64,000 nucleotides of DNA, from NCBI GenBank assembly GCA_016722575.1, contig JADKIY010000006.1, forward strand, positions 248,001 to 312,000, in the 5' to 3' direction. Below are positions 44,827 to 53,771 of this stretch, in pieces. Under the pieces are notes generated by a model that saw nothing but the letters and a program-made list of their open reading frames with translations, was not told the DNA's origin and did not search any database. The first letter of the stretch is position 1; every line of letters begins with the position of its first letter. The translations under genes were made by a program, and so were the position numbers. Source of the DNA: Elusimicrobiota bacterium. GTDB lineage: Bacteria > Elusimicrobiota > Elusimicrobia > FEN-1173.

Positions 44827-45266
44827 ATAAACTTCGAATCCCGATTTTTGCCTTCTTGGCTTTTATTTCGATGTCGGGTTGCCAAGCCAAAGATCCAAAA
44901 GTGATTTCGTCCCATTTAAAAATTGGTATGACCAAGGCGGAATTGAACAGCGCCTTGAAAGAAGAATCGTTTCTTCGAGAGCAGCTTGTAGCGGTTTATC
45001 CAAATCGATCGGTAAAAGAAATGAAAGGCATTATTGGTCCCCATGATCCCTCTGAGTGGTGTTATCCTGAAACTCTTGGCGATCAGTTGCGTTTCGATGG
45101 GAACGAAAAAGTTTTCTCCTATTTGATCCATAAAAAATATGTGTTTGCAAATGGATGGTTTTTTGATTATTTGGCCGTGTTCTATGACCAAAAGAATGAC
45201 AAGGTTGTCGGCTGGGGATTTTTCCATGAGATAGGGAAACCAGAAACGTGGAACGACAATTTTTAA
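44823..45266 (+). CDS. Lipoprotein, candidate immunity protein
   Basis: A 147-residue low-GC gene. The N-terminus is a signal with lipobox ISMSGC (Cys20). The mature part starts with HLKIGMTKAELNSALKEESF, a BamE/SmpA-like 'IGMTKxEL' motif, and ends VVGWGFFHEIGKPETWNDNF. It overlaps the toxin-like gene by 4 bases. A periplasmic lipoprotein directly behind an envelope-acting hydrolase is the usual form of an immunity protein, but no direct evidence is available. A damaged paralogue follows at 45323. Confidence 0.6.
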   Translation: MNKLRIPIFAFLAFISMSGCQAKDPKVISSHLKIGMTKAELNSALKEESFLREQLVAVYPNRSVKEMKGIIGPHDPSEWCYPETLGDQLRFDGNEKVFSYLIHKKYVFANGWFFDYLAVFYDQKNDKVVGWGFFHEIGKPETWNDNF

Positions 45267-45322
45267 AACCGAAGATTCGGCATGAAGAATTTGCGAGGGA
45301 AATTGCAGAGGCGATTGGTTGA

Positions 45323-45775
45323 ATGGTTGTAAGAGCAAGAAATGTTGGATTTGTTATTTATTTCGCATTAATGGGGACTGCTTGTCGGCATTGCATGAAT
45401 GTCGGGGCTGTAACAGCCCAATTGCGAATTGGGATGAGCAAAGCTGAATTAGATCAAGTGATGAAAGCGGAGCGTTTTATTAGGGAGCAAGTGGTGAAGG
45501 TTCGTCCCGGGAGTAATGAGATTCACACGCGTGCCGCTATACGCAACAATAAAATTTATAAATATGTTTCCCCAGAAGATCTCATTGAAGTGCGCTTGCC
45601 TTTTGACGAAAGCGTAACTGCGTATTCGTATTTGATCAAAGAAGAGCACTGATTTGCCAATTCAATTAACGTTGAAGCTCTTTTTGTTTTCGTGGATACG
45701 AAAAAGGATGCTGTCATCGGTTGGGCAGATATTGATGGGCTTGTTGAAACTCGGCTCTGGAACGATTATTTTTAA
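45323..45775 (+). pseudogene. Nonsense-interrupted paralogue of the candidate immunity lipoprotein
   Basis: The frame from ATG 45323 has a lipobox (LMGTAC) and LRIGMSKAELDQVMKAERFIREQ, parallel to the gene at 44823. It stops at TGA 45650-45652, but translation in the same frame beyond the TGA continues the homology: FANSINVEALFVFVDTKKDA and then VIGWADIDGLVETRLWNDYF, ending at TAA 45775. The intact paralogue has a Val at the TGA position (KKYVFAN against EEH-stop-FAN). So a single nonsense change, not a frameshift, cut off the last 40 residues. It may still make a truncated lipoprotein of 109 residues. Confidence 0.8.
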
Positions 45776-45877
45776 AGAGTTTGAATTGAACGACGCAACA
45801 GGCAAAGTTTGCTTAGATCGATTAAAATCGTGTTTTCTTTTTTTCGATAGTAAAATAATAATCTAACGGAGCCCCCC

Positions 45878-46297
45878 ATGAACCCCTACCGCCCCAAAGA
45901 CCTAACGCTTTTGCTGTTGCGCATCGTCGCCGGCCTACTGTTTTTACAAGCCGGCGGCATGAAGCTCTTTGACTGGTTCGGCGGGGTCCCCGCCGAATTC
46001 GGCGGCCATCCCAAACTCTTCTCCCTGATCGGCATCGGCGGGGCATTGGAATTCTTCGGCGGGCTTCTGGTTCTGTTGGGCCTTTTCACCCGCCCTGCCG
46101 CTTTCATCATCTCGGGCCAGATGGCGGTGGCCTATTTCATGTTCCACCAGCCCAAGGGTTTTTGGCCCATCCAGAACCACGGGGAACCGGCGGTCCTGCT
46201 GTGCTTCATCTTCCTTCTTTTTGCCGCCCACGGCGGCGGGGACTGGAGCTTGGACGCCAGGCTCTGCCGTAAAAAAGTCACCGTTCCTCCCAAGTAA
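45878..46297 (+). CDS. DoxX-family membrane protein
   Basis: A 139-residue protein with four hydrophobic helices: LTLLLLRIVAGLLFLQAGGM, then LFSLIGIGGALEFFGGLLVLLGL, FIISGQMAVAYFMFH and VLLCFIFLLFAAHG. The pattern FGG-PAEFGGHPKLF and GGGDWSLD is typical of DoxX/YphA-type proteins, which are small inner-membrane proteins linked to redox or thiol stress. Its own operon; only 100 bases separate it from the immunity-like pseudogene. A degraded copy lies at 53338 on the other side of the giant gene. Confidence 0.82.
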   Translation: MNPYRPKDLTLLLLRIVAGLLFLQAGGMKLFDWFGGVPAEFGGHPKLFSLIGIGGALEFFGGLLVLLGLFTRPAAFIISGQMAVAYFMFHQPKGFWPIQNHGEPAVLLCFIFLLFAAHGGGDWSLDARLCRKKVTVPPK

Positions 46298-46801
46298 CCC
46301 GCCGCTCTTCTTGCAGGCCCCTTAAAAACCTTTTCGTTCGTCCTCCCGGAATGGTTTTATCCGGGATTTGAATGCTTTCTTCCATGGATAAGACCCCCTG
46401 GATTCCGGCCAGCGCAGCGGGCGGGCGGGGTTTTGAACCCCAGACCCCCCGCCCTTCTGGGGGGCCTCTAAAAACCCCCTCCTCCCCCCCCCCCCGGGGG
46501 GTTGTCGGAAAGGGAATGCCTTCCCCCCGTAGCCCTGGATTCCGGCCAGCGGCATGCCGGAATGACGGGCGAGGGGGTTTTTCAACAGCCGTTAACTTGG
46601 ATTTTTTCAGTGGCCTGGGGGATTTGCCGAAAAACGTGGTTATTTATTCTTCACAAAATAATGTTTCCGAAGTCCCTGCTAGGGCCCGCACTTTTGGCCC
46701 GTAAATTCGCCCGCCTTATCCTTCTCGTTCCTCGCGCCCCACCGGGAGATTCAGGTTAATTCGCTTCATCCCCTTTGACGCGCGTGGGCTCCACCCGAAA
46801 A
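46298..46801. other. Intergenic region with short palindromic repeats
   Basis: 504 bases between convergent DoxX and the giant gene, with no credible coding. It contains CCCTGGATTCCGGCCAGC twice (46396-46413 and 46533-46550); the second forms a hairpin ATTCCGGC/GCCGGAAT (46539-46563). A C-rich run near 46485-46495 looks error-prone. No clear terminator was seen. Confidence 0.6.
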
Positions 46802-48766
46802 TCAGGCGCTTCGGGCGATGGCGGTGAGGACTTTAAGGACGTCGTCCCATTTTTCCGGGGCGAGAGCCGGAGACAGGAGGGTGAACAGGTCGGACAGGAT
46901 CCAGGCCCGATTCGCCGCTTCGGCAACGGGTTCATCGGCTCCACGGGCGTTCAGCTTGAGGGCGGCGGTCTGGAACAATTGAAGGCCTCCGCCGCGGGCC
47001 AGGCTTCCCAGTTCTGTCCCGAGCCCGGCGAGCGCCACTTCCACAACCCCGGAGGGGAGATCCCCTTCGGGTGTCCGGAGGGAAGAAAAAACCCCGCGCC
47101 GAACCCGGATGTCCGCCCCCGCGATCAACAAATCGTCGGCGTCGGTGAAAATGACCGCGTTGGGCTTCCCCTTCAGGAACGCCTCCAAGGCGGTCCGTTG
47201 TTTCTCGGTGGCCACGCTCCGGGCGTCCACGAAAAGGACGGGGGTGCCCTTTAGGTCCTCCAACGAGGGCGCCGGGCGGCCGCTCACCGCCGCCGTGCGC
47301 ACCGCGGCCCGGGCGGCCCCGTACATATAATCCTCCACCCCCAAACGGGCGGGCTTCGCTCCCACGATCTCCGTGACCCGCGCGGCAAAGCGCCGCTGTT
47401 CCGCCGTCAGGGTTTGTTCCATGGCCACTTCGGAAATAGGGGACGGAGGCCCCTTGTCCACTTTCGAATCAAGCCGGCGGTGGAGGAGGAGGGTCAGTCC
47501 CCAACCGGCGGCCTGGAGGACGGTCTGGGGCCAGCCGGCGTCCAACGCCAAGAGGGGGGCGGCGGCGACGAGGGCGAAATAGAAGAGGGCCATGATCCCG
47601 GCTTTGGCCCAATCGACCTGGACTTCGGTGTGGAGCCACCGGGCGGGGAGGGCGTGGGACGGGAGGAAAAGGGCGGTCAGGAGGAGGGGGACCACGGCCC
47701 AGGCGGTGCCGGCGAAGAACACGGCCGCGCCGATGTTCGCCAGCGCCGTTCCCAGTCCTAAACCCCATTCGTAAACGGGCGCGTGGGCCTTGTAGTGGGC
47801 TCCGGTTTGGCGGGACCCCTCCACGCCGCCCCGCCAGCCGCCGACGGATTCGAAAAACGCGGTCATCCAACGGCTGGTCGCCCGGCCTGGTTTTGGCGCG
47901 CCCCCTGGGCCTTGTCCCTTTGGGGAATCGTTAAGAACCTCAAAGGGTTCGTTGATTTTGTTTTCGGGGGATATGGCGGCGGCTTCAAGGAGGGTGTGCC
48001 CGGCGACCGGGATCGTCACGCCCGATCCGAACCGCAACCGCCGGAAAAGCCGGTCGGCGTAGGTTGAAAACGCCTTCGTTCCGGCCGGCAGGTAGGCGAA
48101 AATCCCTCTCCCGGTGGGGACGCCCGTGACCACGCTGTTTCCCGGATGGGTGGAAACAAAAAAGAAATAGAGGTCTTTTTTGAACGTGTTCAACCCTTCG
48201 AAGTTCATCTGGCCGATGGACAAGACGACGTCCGCCGACAAGAGCACGTCGACAAGCTCCCGGGAGAACTTCCGCACGTCGACGCCGTCCCCCGCGCAGC
48301 CCGGCACGACCCGCAGGCGGTCGCCGAGCGATTGAACTTCCTTTTTGAAAAGAGGCGAATTCAGAATCCTTTTTACGTCGTCAACCGAGGCGTCCTCCCG
48401 GTATTGCCCGTTTCGAGGCACCAGGACAAAACGGAGGTTCTTGTTCATCGCCATCTGGTCGAGAATGAACCTCAAAACAAAAACGACCTCGCCGTTGTCG
48501 TCCAGAAAAACCGGGACCGTGATCGGCTTCGGCGATCGGACGACCCGTTGGACATAACTCTCGAACGCATCGATGGCGAGCGCCCGGTCGTCGAACGAGC
48601 GAACTTTCTCCCGAAGCCTGTCCGCGATTGAACGTTCCTCGCCGTGGTAGAGCTCTTCGTTGGGGAGGTGCTTTAAAGCCTCAAAGCAATAGAGCAAACG
48701 CAACAACCTCTGGCGGAGAGCGATCCCGTCTTCTTGAAGGGCCGCGGCGACGTTGTTCGTTTTCAA
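46802..48766 (-). CDS. C-terminal segment of the giant secreted protein (frame-shifted)
   Basis: A 654-residue frame that continues the giant gene after two single-base breaks. Its first 430 residues nearly repeat residues about 855-1,290 of the upstream frame: VFLDDNGEVVFVLRFILDQM, LRVVPGCAGDGVDVRKFSRE, FNTFKKDLYFFFVS-like sequence, YLPAGTKAFSTYADRLFRRL, and three hydrophobic helices (WAVVPLLLTALFLPSHALPA and others). The last 210 residues are different: TAEQRRFAARVTEIVGAKPA, DLKGTPVLFVDARSVATEKQ and AVIFTDADDLL. It is unlikely to be translated on its own, since ATG 48766 lies inside the repeat and lacks a ribosome site. Function unknown. Confidence 0.65.
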   Translation of the reverse strand: MKTNNVAAALQEDGIALRQRLLRLLYCFEALKHLPNEELYHGEERSIADRLREKVRSFDDRALAIDAFESYVQRVVRSPKPITVPVFLDDNGEVVFVLRFILDQMAMNKNLRFVLVPRNGQYREDASVDDVKRILNSPLFKKEVQSLGDRLRVVPGCAGDGVDVRKFSRELVDVLLSADVVLSIGQMNFEGLNTFKKDLYFFFVSTHPGNSVVTGVPTGRGIFAYLPAGTKAFSTYADRLFRRLRFGSGVTIPVAGHTLLEAAAISPENKINEPFEVLNDSPKGQGPGGAPKPGRATSRWMTAFFESVGGWRGGVEGSRQTGAHYKAHAPVYEWGLGLGTALANIGAAVFFAGTAWAVVPLLLTALFLPSHALPARWLHTEVQVDWAKAGIMALFYFALVAAAPLLALDAGWPQTVLQAAGWGLTLLLHRRLDSKVDKGPPSPISEVAMEQTLTAEQRRFAARVTEIVGAKPARLGVEDYMYGAARAAVRTAAVSGRPAPSLEDLKGTPVLFVDARSVATEKQRTALEAFLKGKPNAVIFTDADDLLIAGADIRVRRGVFSSLRTPEGDLPSGVVEVALAGLGTELGSLARGGGLQLFQTAALKLNARGADEPVAEAANRAWILSDLFTLLSPALAPEKWDDVLKVLTAIARSA

Positions 48767-49110
48767 GTTCCGGACGGAGAAAGGTTGAACCCGTCGTTGC
48801 CTTTGACGACGTCCTCACGATGCCGCAGGTGAGCACATCCCTTTCCATCGTCGTCGGGTTGAATCCCGGCGCCCCTTCCGCCGCGCTCAGCAAATCAACC
48901 GCTTTTCTCTTCATTTCCTCTTTTTCGCTCGCCTCCAACTCCCCGTTCAAAACCAAAAGGGTCAACTGCCGGTCGATGATGGATTCCCGGCTGAATTGCC
49001 GGTTGTCGACGGTTTCCTGCCAAAAGGTCTTCCCGAGTTCATTTTCCCGGTAGATTCCCGGGACGTAATCCCTGGAGACCAAAACCGAGGTTCCGTCGAC
49101 CGCTTCCGGT
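47455..49110 (-). repeat. Internal tandem duplication, copy 1
   Basis: This stretch matches 49440-51100 at an offset of 1,987 bases (1,989 beyond the two single-base losses near 48782 and 48813). Identity is nearly complete from about 47,930 to 48,990, lower at the edges. Boundaries are approximate. Confidence 0.85.
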
Positions 49111-52100
49111 TCCGCCTTTTCAGCCGGGGGACCGCGGGCGGTCCGCGCCGAACCGGGCGCCCGGGAAGGCGAAACCTCGTTCGTTACTCGGTAAATGCCA
49201 TCGGGGCCCCGGACGATGGTTATGGGATTGTTAAACGGGAGCCCCGCCGATGGTCGAAGGTTCTTGATCCGACGTAAAAAGGCGGCCAGAGGGGATGAGG
49301 GCCCGGCCCCGTCGTTAACGGACAAGGATTTTTCGCTTTCGGCCAACGATGGGGTTGTCGGAGCGTTGGTCCTCTCCGGGAGAGTCCACGAGAGGAGGGC
49401 CCCCGAAACGCCTTGGATCCATTCCCAGGTTTGAGGAAGCTTGTCCACGATCGGATCGAAACAACGGTGGAGGAAGAGGGCCAGCCCCCAGCCGGCGGCC
49501 TGGAGGACGGTCTGGGTCCAGCCGGCGTCCAACGCCAAGAGGGGGGCGGCGGCGACGAGGGCGAAATAGAAGGCGGCCATGACCCCGGCCTTGACCCAAT
49601 CGACCTCGACCTCGGCGTTGAGCCACCGGGCGGGGAGGGCGTGGGACGGGAGGAAAAGGGCGGTCAGGAGGAGGGGGACCACGGCCCAGGCGGACCCGGT
49701 CAGGAAGAAGGCCGCCCCAAGGTTGGCGGCGGCCGCCCCGAAACCCAGGGACCACTCGTAAACGGGCGCGTGGGCCATGTAATGGGCGCCCCAGCGCTTG
49801 GCCGCGTCCGGTCCGCCCCATTGGGCCCCGAGCCACAGGAAAACCTGCGCCATCCAACGGCTGGTGGCCCGGCCTGGTTTTGGAGCGCCCCCTGGGCCTT
49901 GTCCCTTTGGGGAATCGTTAAGAACCTCAAAGGGTTCGTTGATTTTGTTTTCGGGGGATATGGCGGCGGCTTCAAGGAGGGTGTGCCCGGCGACCGGGAT
50001 CGTCACGCCCGATCCGAACCGCAACCGCCGGAAAAGCCGGTCGGCGTAGGTTGAAAACGCCTTCGTTCCGGCCGGCAGGTAGGCGAAAACCCCTTTCCCG
50101 GTGGGGACGCCCGAAACCACGCTGGGTCCCAAGTGCATGGAAACAAAAAAGAAATAGAGGTCTTTTTTGAACGTGTTCAACCCTTCGAAGTTCATCTGGC
50201 CGATGGACAAGACGACGTCCGCCGACAAGAGCACGTCGACAAGCTCCCGGGAGAACTTCCGCACGTCGACGCCGTCCCCCGCGCAGCCCGGCACGACCCG
50301 CAGGCGGTCGCCGACCGAGTGAACTTCCTTTTTGAAAAGAGGCGAATTCAGAATCCTTTTTACGTCGTCAACCGAGGCGTCCTCCCGGTATTGCCCGTTT
50401 CGAGGCACCAGGACAAAACGGAGGTTCTTGTTCATCGCCATCTGGTCGAGAATGAACCTCAAAACAAAAACGACCTCGCCGTTGTCGTCCAGAAAAACCG
50501 GGACCGTGATCGGCTTCGGCGATCGGACGACCCGTTGGACATAACTCTCGAACGCATCGATGGCGAGCGCCCGGTCGTCGAACGAGCGAACTTTCTCCCG
50601 AAGCCTGTCCGCGATTGAACGTTCCTCGCCGTGGTAGAGCTCTTCGTTGGGGAGGTGCTTTAAAGCCTCAAAGCAATAGAGCAAACGCAACAACCTCTGG
50701 CGGAGAGCGATCCCGTCTTCTTGAAGGGCCGCGGCGACGTTGTTCGTTTTCAAGTTCCGGACGGAGAAAGGGTTGAACCCGTCGTTGCCTTTGACGACGT
50801 CCCTCACGATGCCGCAGGTGAGCACATCCCTTTCCATCGTCGTCGGGTTGAATCCCGGCGCCCCTTCCGCCGCGCTCAGCAAATCAACCGCTTTTCTCTT
50901 CATTTCCTCTTTTTCGCTCGCCTCCAACTCCCCGTTCAAAACCAAAAGGGTCAACTGCCGGTCGATGATGGATTCCCGGCTGAATTGCCGGTTGTCGTTT
51001 AATTCCTCCGAGAATTCATTTCCGAGCTCATTCTCCCGGTAGATTCCCGGGACGTAATCCGCGGAGACCAAAACCGGGGCCCCGTTGACCCCTTCCGGCC
51101 CGGGGCTTTCCATCGCCGAGCCGGCCCCCGCTCCGGCGTTTTCGCCCGGGGGACCGCGAAAGGCGCGCGTCGGACCGGGCCCGCGGAGCGGAAAGACCAA
51201 GGCCAACGCGCGGCGAATCCCATCGGAGATGGAAAAGGCGGATTGTTTTTCGATTTCCGTGACGAACCGGGGCCCCGTCGAAGAATCGCCGGGGGTCGAT
51301 CCCACGGTGTAGGCCCACCCGTCTTTAAAAAGGACGTTCAGCCGGGTGGCTTCCCCGGAGGTTTTTACGACGATTTTCTTGATTCGCGCGGCCAGGGCGG
51401 GGGGGAGGAGAGAAAGAAAGGATTTCTCAACCGAGCCGAACGTCTTGGCCCGATCGGCCACGGCGATGAGGCCGGGCGCGGTCAATTGAACATCGCAGGC
51501 CTTGACGGGTTCGTTGGCCAGGAACAGTTGTTGTCCCTCGAAAAGCCTGTCCAGGGGGGTTTTCTCCTGGGTGAAAACGGAGAGGTAGGCGGAGCCCTGG
51601 GCGGTGTCGATTTTTTCGATCTTGGGGACGTAGGAAAGGACCGTGAACCCTTTCGCCGTCAGCGCCTTGGCGATGCCCTCGGCGTGGTAGCCGCCGGTGA
51701 CGAGAACGGCCGCCATCGGTTCGGGGCCGGGAGAAGCCGCTTTCCCCACGTTGTTCGCCATCGCTTCGTCCCGGGCGTCGGCCTCCCGATAGAAAGACTC
51801 GAAGGAAGCGAGCGCGGGGGGGAGAGGCGGGAGGGAGCGGGCCGCGGCCGGCCCGGGGACGGCGTCGGCCTTGTATTCCCGCCATTCCACGGGCGTCAGG
51901 GAGAAATCCACGAGCTTCCCCGTCAGCCAGGCCCGCCGGGAATTCGCGAGGAGGCGCTTTTCCGCCTCGGTCCGGGCCAGGGCCGCGTAGGCCGCTTTTT
52001 CCCCGGCCGCCAGGTCCTCCATGAGCTTCTCGGCGTCGATCCCGTCCGCGAGGAGAAGGTACTTCACGTATTCGTCCATGGCGGGATAGGCCGTCAGGTC

Positions 52101-53189
52101 GACGCCTTTCCTTCGGCACAGGTCCTTCAGCCCGGCGTAGAAGTCGGCGTAGCGCCATTGGCCCGACCGGTAGGCCAGGCAACGAGCCAGGAGAGCGTCC
52201 GTTTCCGCTTTGGTGAGCGTCGGGGTCAGCGCCTCGATCAGCCGCGTTCGCTCCGCCTCCACTTGGCGAAAATCCAGCGATCGTTCCAGAGCGAGGGCCT
52301 TTTGAAAGAGCGAAATCTGTTCAGTCGTCGGCCCGCGCGGGGGGGAGGAAAATAAGAGGACGTAATCGCCCAGCGACGTTTTCCCTTCGCGGTAGGATTT
52401 GACCTTTTCGTCGAAAGCCAGCAAGGCCGGCGAAAAAACCCGTTTCTTTTCCGCTTCGATGCCGGACTTCAGCTCCTTCACCCAGGCCCGGGCACCGTCC
52501 AGTTTCGGGGCGGAATCCCGGTAGGCCTGGACGTTCGCTTGGTAGTGAAGGGGGTCGTCGATCCCCAGGATTCGGGGCAGTTTTCCCTGGGCCGTCAACG
52601 CCGCGTGGATGGGGCCGGAGATCTCGTTCTCTTTCAACAGATGGTCGGCCGTCGCCTCCACCGCCTGGCGGTTCGGAAAGTCCACGAAGGGTTGGAGCCG
52701 GATTTCCGCCGCCGCCCCTTCCAGGGCCACGAGATTCACCTGGCCCGATTGAATCAACGAACGCACGGCCTCCCGGATGTTCCGCTGGGCCTCCGGGTTC
52801 CTGTGCACGTCCTGAATGTGGACGATGACGGGACCGCGCGGCGAGGGCCGGGGGCCGAAGGAGACCTTGCGGATCGTGCCGTGGGCCGGGGACAGGGCGG
52901 ACAAGAGCTTCGCCCGATCCAGGAGAAATCTTTTCGGGATCGACCGGGCGACGTTTTGGGACAGCGAGGGGGCCAAGGTTTGGGGGACCGGGAATTGACT
53001 CGCCAGGGAGAGATCCGATGGGGGGCCCAGTGAACGCGATGCCAGGAGGGCCGGCGCCTGTCGCGGGGAAGCCTTGCGGCGTTCGGCCCAGAGGTTCGTC
53101 TCCGGCGCATAGGCGAGCAGGCCATTGGTGGCCAGAAACACCATCGCCATCCCGCCGGAAATTGTCCTTTGGACCTGAAAGAATTGCAT
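48681..53189 (-). CDS. Giant secreted protein with ChaN/TraB-like N-terminal region
   Basis: About 1,502 residues from ATG 53189 (TTG 53249 also open). Signal-like N-terminus (GGMAMVFLATNGLLAYA). Residues about 100-560 contain VIVHIQDVHRNPEAQRNI, LVALEGAAAEI, ILGIDDPLHY and VLVTGGYHAEGIAKALTAKG, which I recognise as a secreted family resembling ChaN/EreA/TraB folds. From about residue 670 a long module begins (VSADYVPGIYRENELG onward) that includes three membrane helices, and a second copy starts near residue 1,380. The frame breaks at about 48813 and 48785, then runs into shifted nonsense (ending VVAFALLL). If repaired, one protein of about 2,130 residues spans 46802-53189. Confidence 0.6.
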   Translation of the reverse strand: MQFFQVQRTISGGMAMVFLATNGLLAYAPETNLWAERRKASPRQAPALLASRSLGPPSDLSLASQFPVPQTLAPSLSQNVARSIPKRFLLDRAKLLSALSPAHGTIRKVSFGPRPSPRGPVIVHIQDVHRNPEAQRNIREAVRSLIQSGQVNLVALEGAAAEIRLQPFVDFPNRQAVEATADHLLKENEISGPIHAALTAQGKLPRILGIDDPLHYQANVQAYRDSAPKLDGARAWVKELKSGIEAEKKRVFSPALLAFDEKVKSYREGKTSLGDYVLLFSSPPRGPTTEQISLFQKALALERSLDFRQVEAERTRLIEALTPTLTKAETDALLARCLAYRSGQWRYADFYAGLKDLCRRKGVDLTAYPAMDEYVKYLLLADGIDAEKLMEDLAAGEKAAYAALARTEAEKRLLANSRRAWLTGKLVDFSLTPVEWREYKADAVPGPAAARSLPPLPPALASFESFYREADARDEAMANNVGKAASPGPEPMAAVLVTGGYHAEGIAKALTAKGFTVLSYVPKIEKIDTAQGSAYLSVFTQEKTPLDRLFEGQQLFLANEPVKACDVQLTAPGLIAVADRAKTFGSVEKSFLSLLPPALAARIKKIVVKTSGEATRLNVLFKDGWAYTVGSTPGDSSTGPRFVTEIEKQSAFSISDGIRRALALVFPLRGPGPTRAFRGPPGENAGAGAGSAMESPGPEGVNGAPVLVSADYVPGIYRENELGNEFSEELNDNRQFSRESIIDRQLTLLVLNGELEASEKEEMKRKAVDLLSAAEGAPGFNPTTMERDVLTCGIVRDVVKGNDGFNPFSVRNLKTNNVAAALQEDGIALRQRLLRLLYCFEALKHLPNEELYHGEERSIADRLREKVRSFDDRALAIDAFESYVQRVVRSPKPITVPVFLDDNGEVVFVLRFILDQMAMNKNLRFVLVPRNGQYREDASVDDVKRILNSPLFKKEVHSVGDRLRVVPGCAGDGVDVRKFSRELVDVLLSADVVLSIGQMNFEGLNTFKKDLYFFFVSMHLGPSVVSGVPTGKGVFAYLPAGTKAFSTYADRLFRRLRFGSGVTIPVAGHTLLEAAAISPENKINEPFEVLNDSPKGQGPGGAPKPGRATSRWMAQVFLWLGAQWGGPDAAKRWGAHYMAHAPVYEWSLGFGAAAANLGAAFFLTGSAWAVVPLLLTALFLPSHALPARWLNAEVEVDWVKAGVMAAFYFALVAAAPLLALDAGWTQTVLQAAGWGLALFLHRCFDPIVDKLPQTWEWIQGVSGALLSWTLPERTNAPTTPSLAESEKSLSVNDGAGPSSPLAAFLRRIKNLRPSAGLPFNNPITIVRGPDGIYRVTNEVSPSRAPGSARTARGPPAEKAEPEAVDGTSVLVSRDYVPGIYRENELGKTFWQETVDNRQFSRESIIDRQLTLLVLNGELEASEKEEMKRKAVDLLSAAEGAPGFNPTTMERDVLTCGIVRTSSKATTGSTFLRPELENEQRRRGPSRRRDRSPPEVVAFALLL
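49440..51100 (-). repeat. Internal tandem duplication, copy 2
   Basis: Counterpart of 47455-49110. This copy keeps the reading frame: it has AAAGGGTTG where copy 1 has AAAGGTTG, and GTCCCTC where copy 1 has GTCCTC. Coding differences are concentrated outside the central 1 kb. Confidence 0.85.
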
Positions 53190-53337
53190 GGTTAGTTTAT
53201 ATACCAAGAACCAAGCAATGGCCTTTAAGTGCTTGTAACGAAATTGCAATATTCCGAATCTTACCCGACAGATTTCGTCGGCTTTTCATTTCACCACATC
53301 ATCGGCGTACCCGCCTGAACTCTCACCGCCCAAAGAA

Positions 53338-53622
53338 TTGAGGTTTTTTCTTTTACGCGTCGTCGCCGGCCTGTTTTTCCTCCAATTCGGCGGCATGAAG
53401 GTCTGTGACAGGTTCGGTGGTATCCCGCCAGAATTCGGCGGCCACCCCAAGCTCTTTTCCCTGTTCGGCGTGGCGGGAATTCTGGAATTCTTCGGCGGGT
53501 TTCCGGTCCTCCTCGGCTTCTTCGCCCATCCGGCGGCGCTCATTATCTCCCCCCACGGGGGCGGGGACAAGCCCTGCCTTAAAAAAGTCACCGTTCCTCC
53601 CAAGCAACCGCCGCCCTTTTAA
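53338..53622 (+). pseudogene. DoxX paralogue with internal deletion
   Basis: The 94-residue frame parallels the DoxX gene at 45878: LRVVAGLFFLQFGGMKV, FGGIPPEFGGHPKLFSLFG, ILEFFGGFPVLLGF, AALIIS, then directly PHGGGD and KKVTVPPK. About 40 residues between IIS and HGGGD, including the last membrane helices, are missing. It also lacks a normal start; TTG 53338 is the first possibility and upstream PKEL still aligns with the intact PKDL. The 3' ends of both copies (AAAAAAGTCACCGTTCCTCC) are identical. Most likely a dead duplicate. Confidence 0.75.
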
Positions 53623-53626
53623 TGAA

Positions 53627-53658
53627 AAGGCCCGCCTCCCAAAGGGGCGGGCCTTTTT
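53627..53658 (+). terminator. Intrinsic terminator
   Basis: AAGGCCCGCC and GGCGGGCCTT pair perfectly over 10 bp with a 9-base loop, followed by five T. It lies just after the DoxX pseudogene. Confidence 0.85.
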
Positions 53659-53771
53659 GTTGGATCGATTCTTCTTGGGTCTCGCAAATATCCCGTTCAT
53701 CTATTATGCTTCTGCAATCCCCGCCGTCCCGAATGGAACGGGGGGCCATTCGCGTGTTGAAGGAGCGTCCT

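Noticed and set aside
45650..45652. TGA read as a sense codon (recoding or selenocysteine)
   Set aside because: TGA serves as a normal stop for many genes here, and no SECIS-like hairpin follows; a nonsense mutation is simpler.
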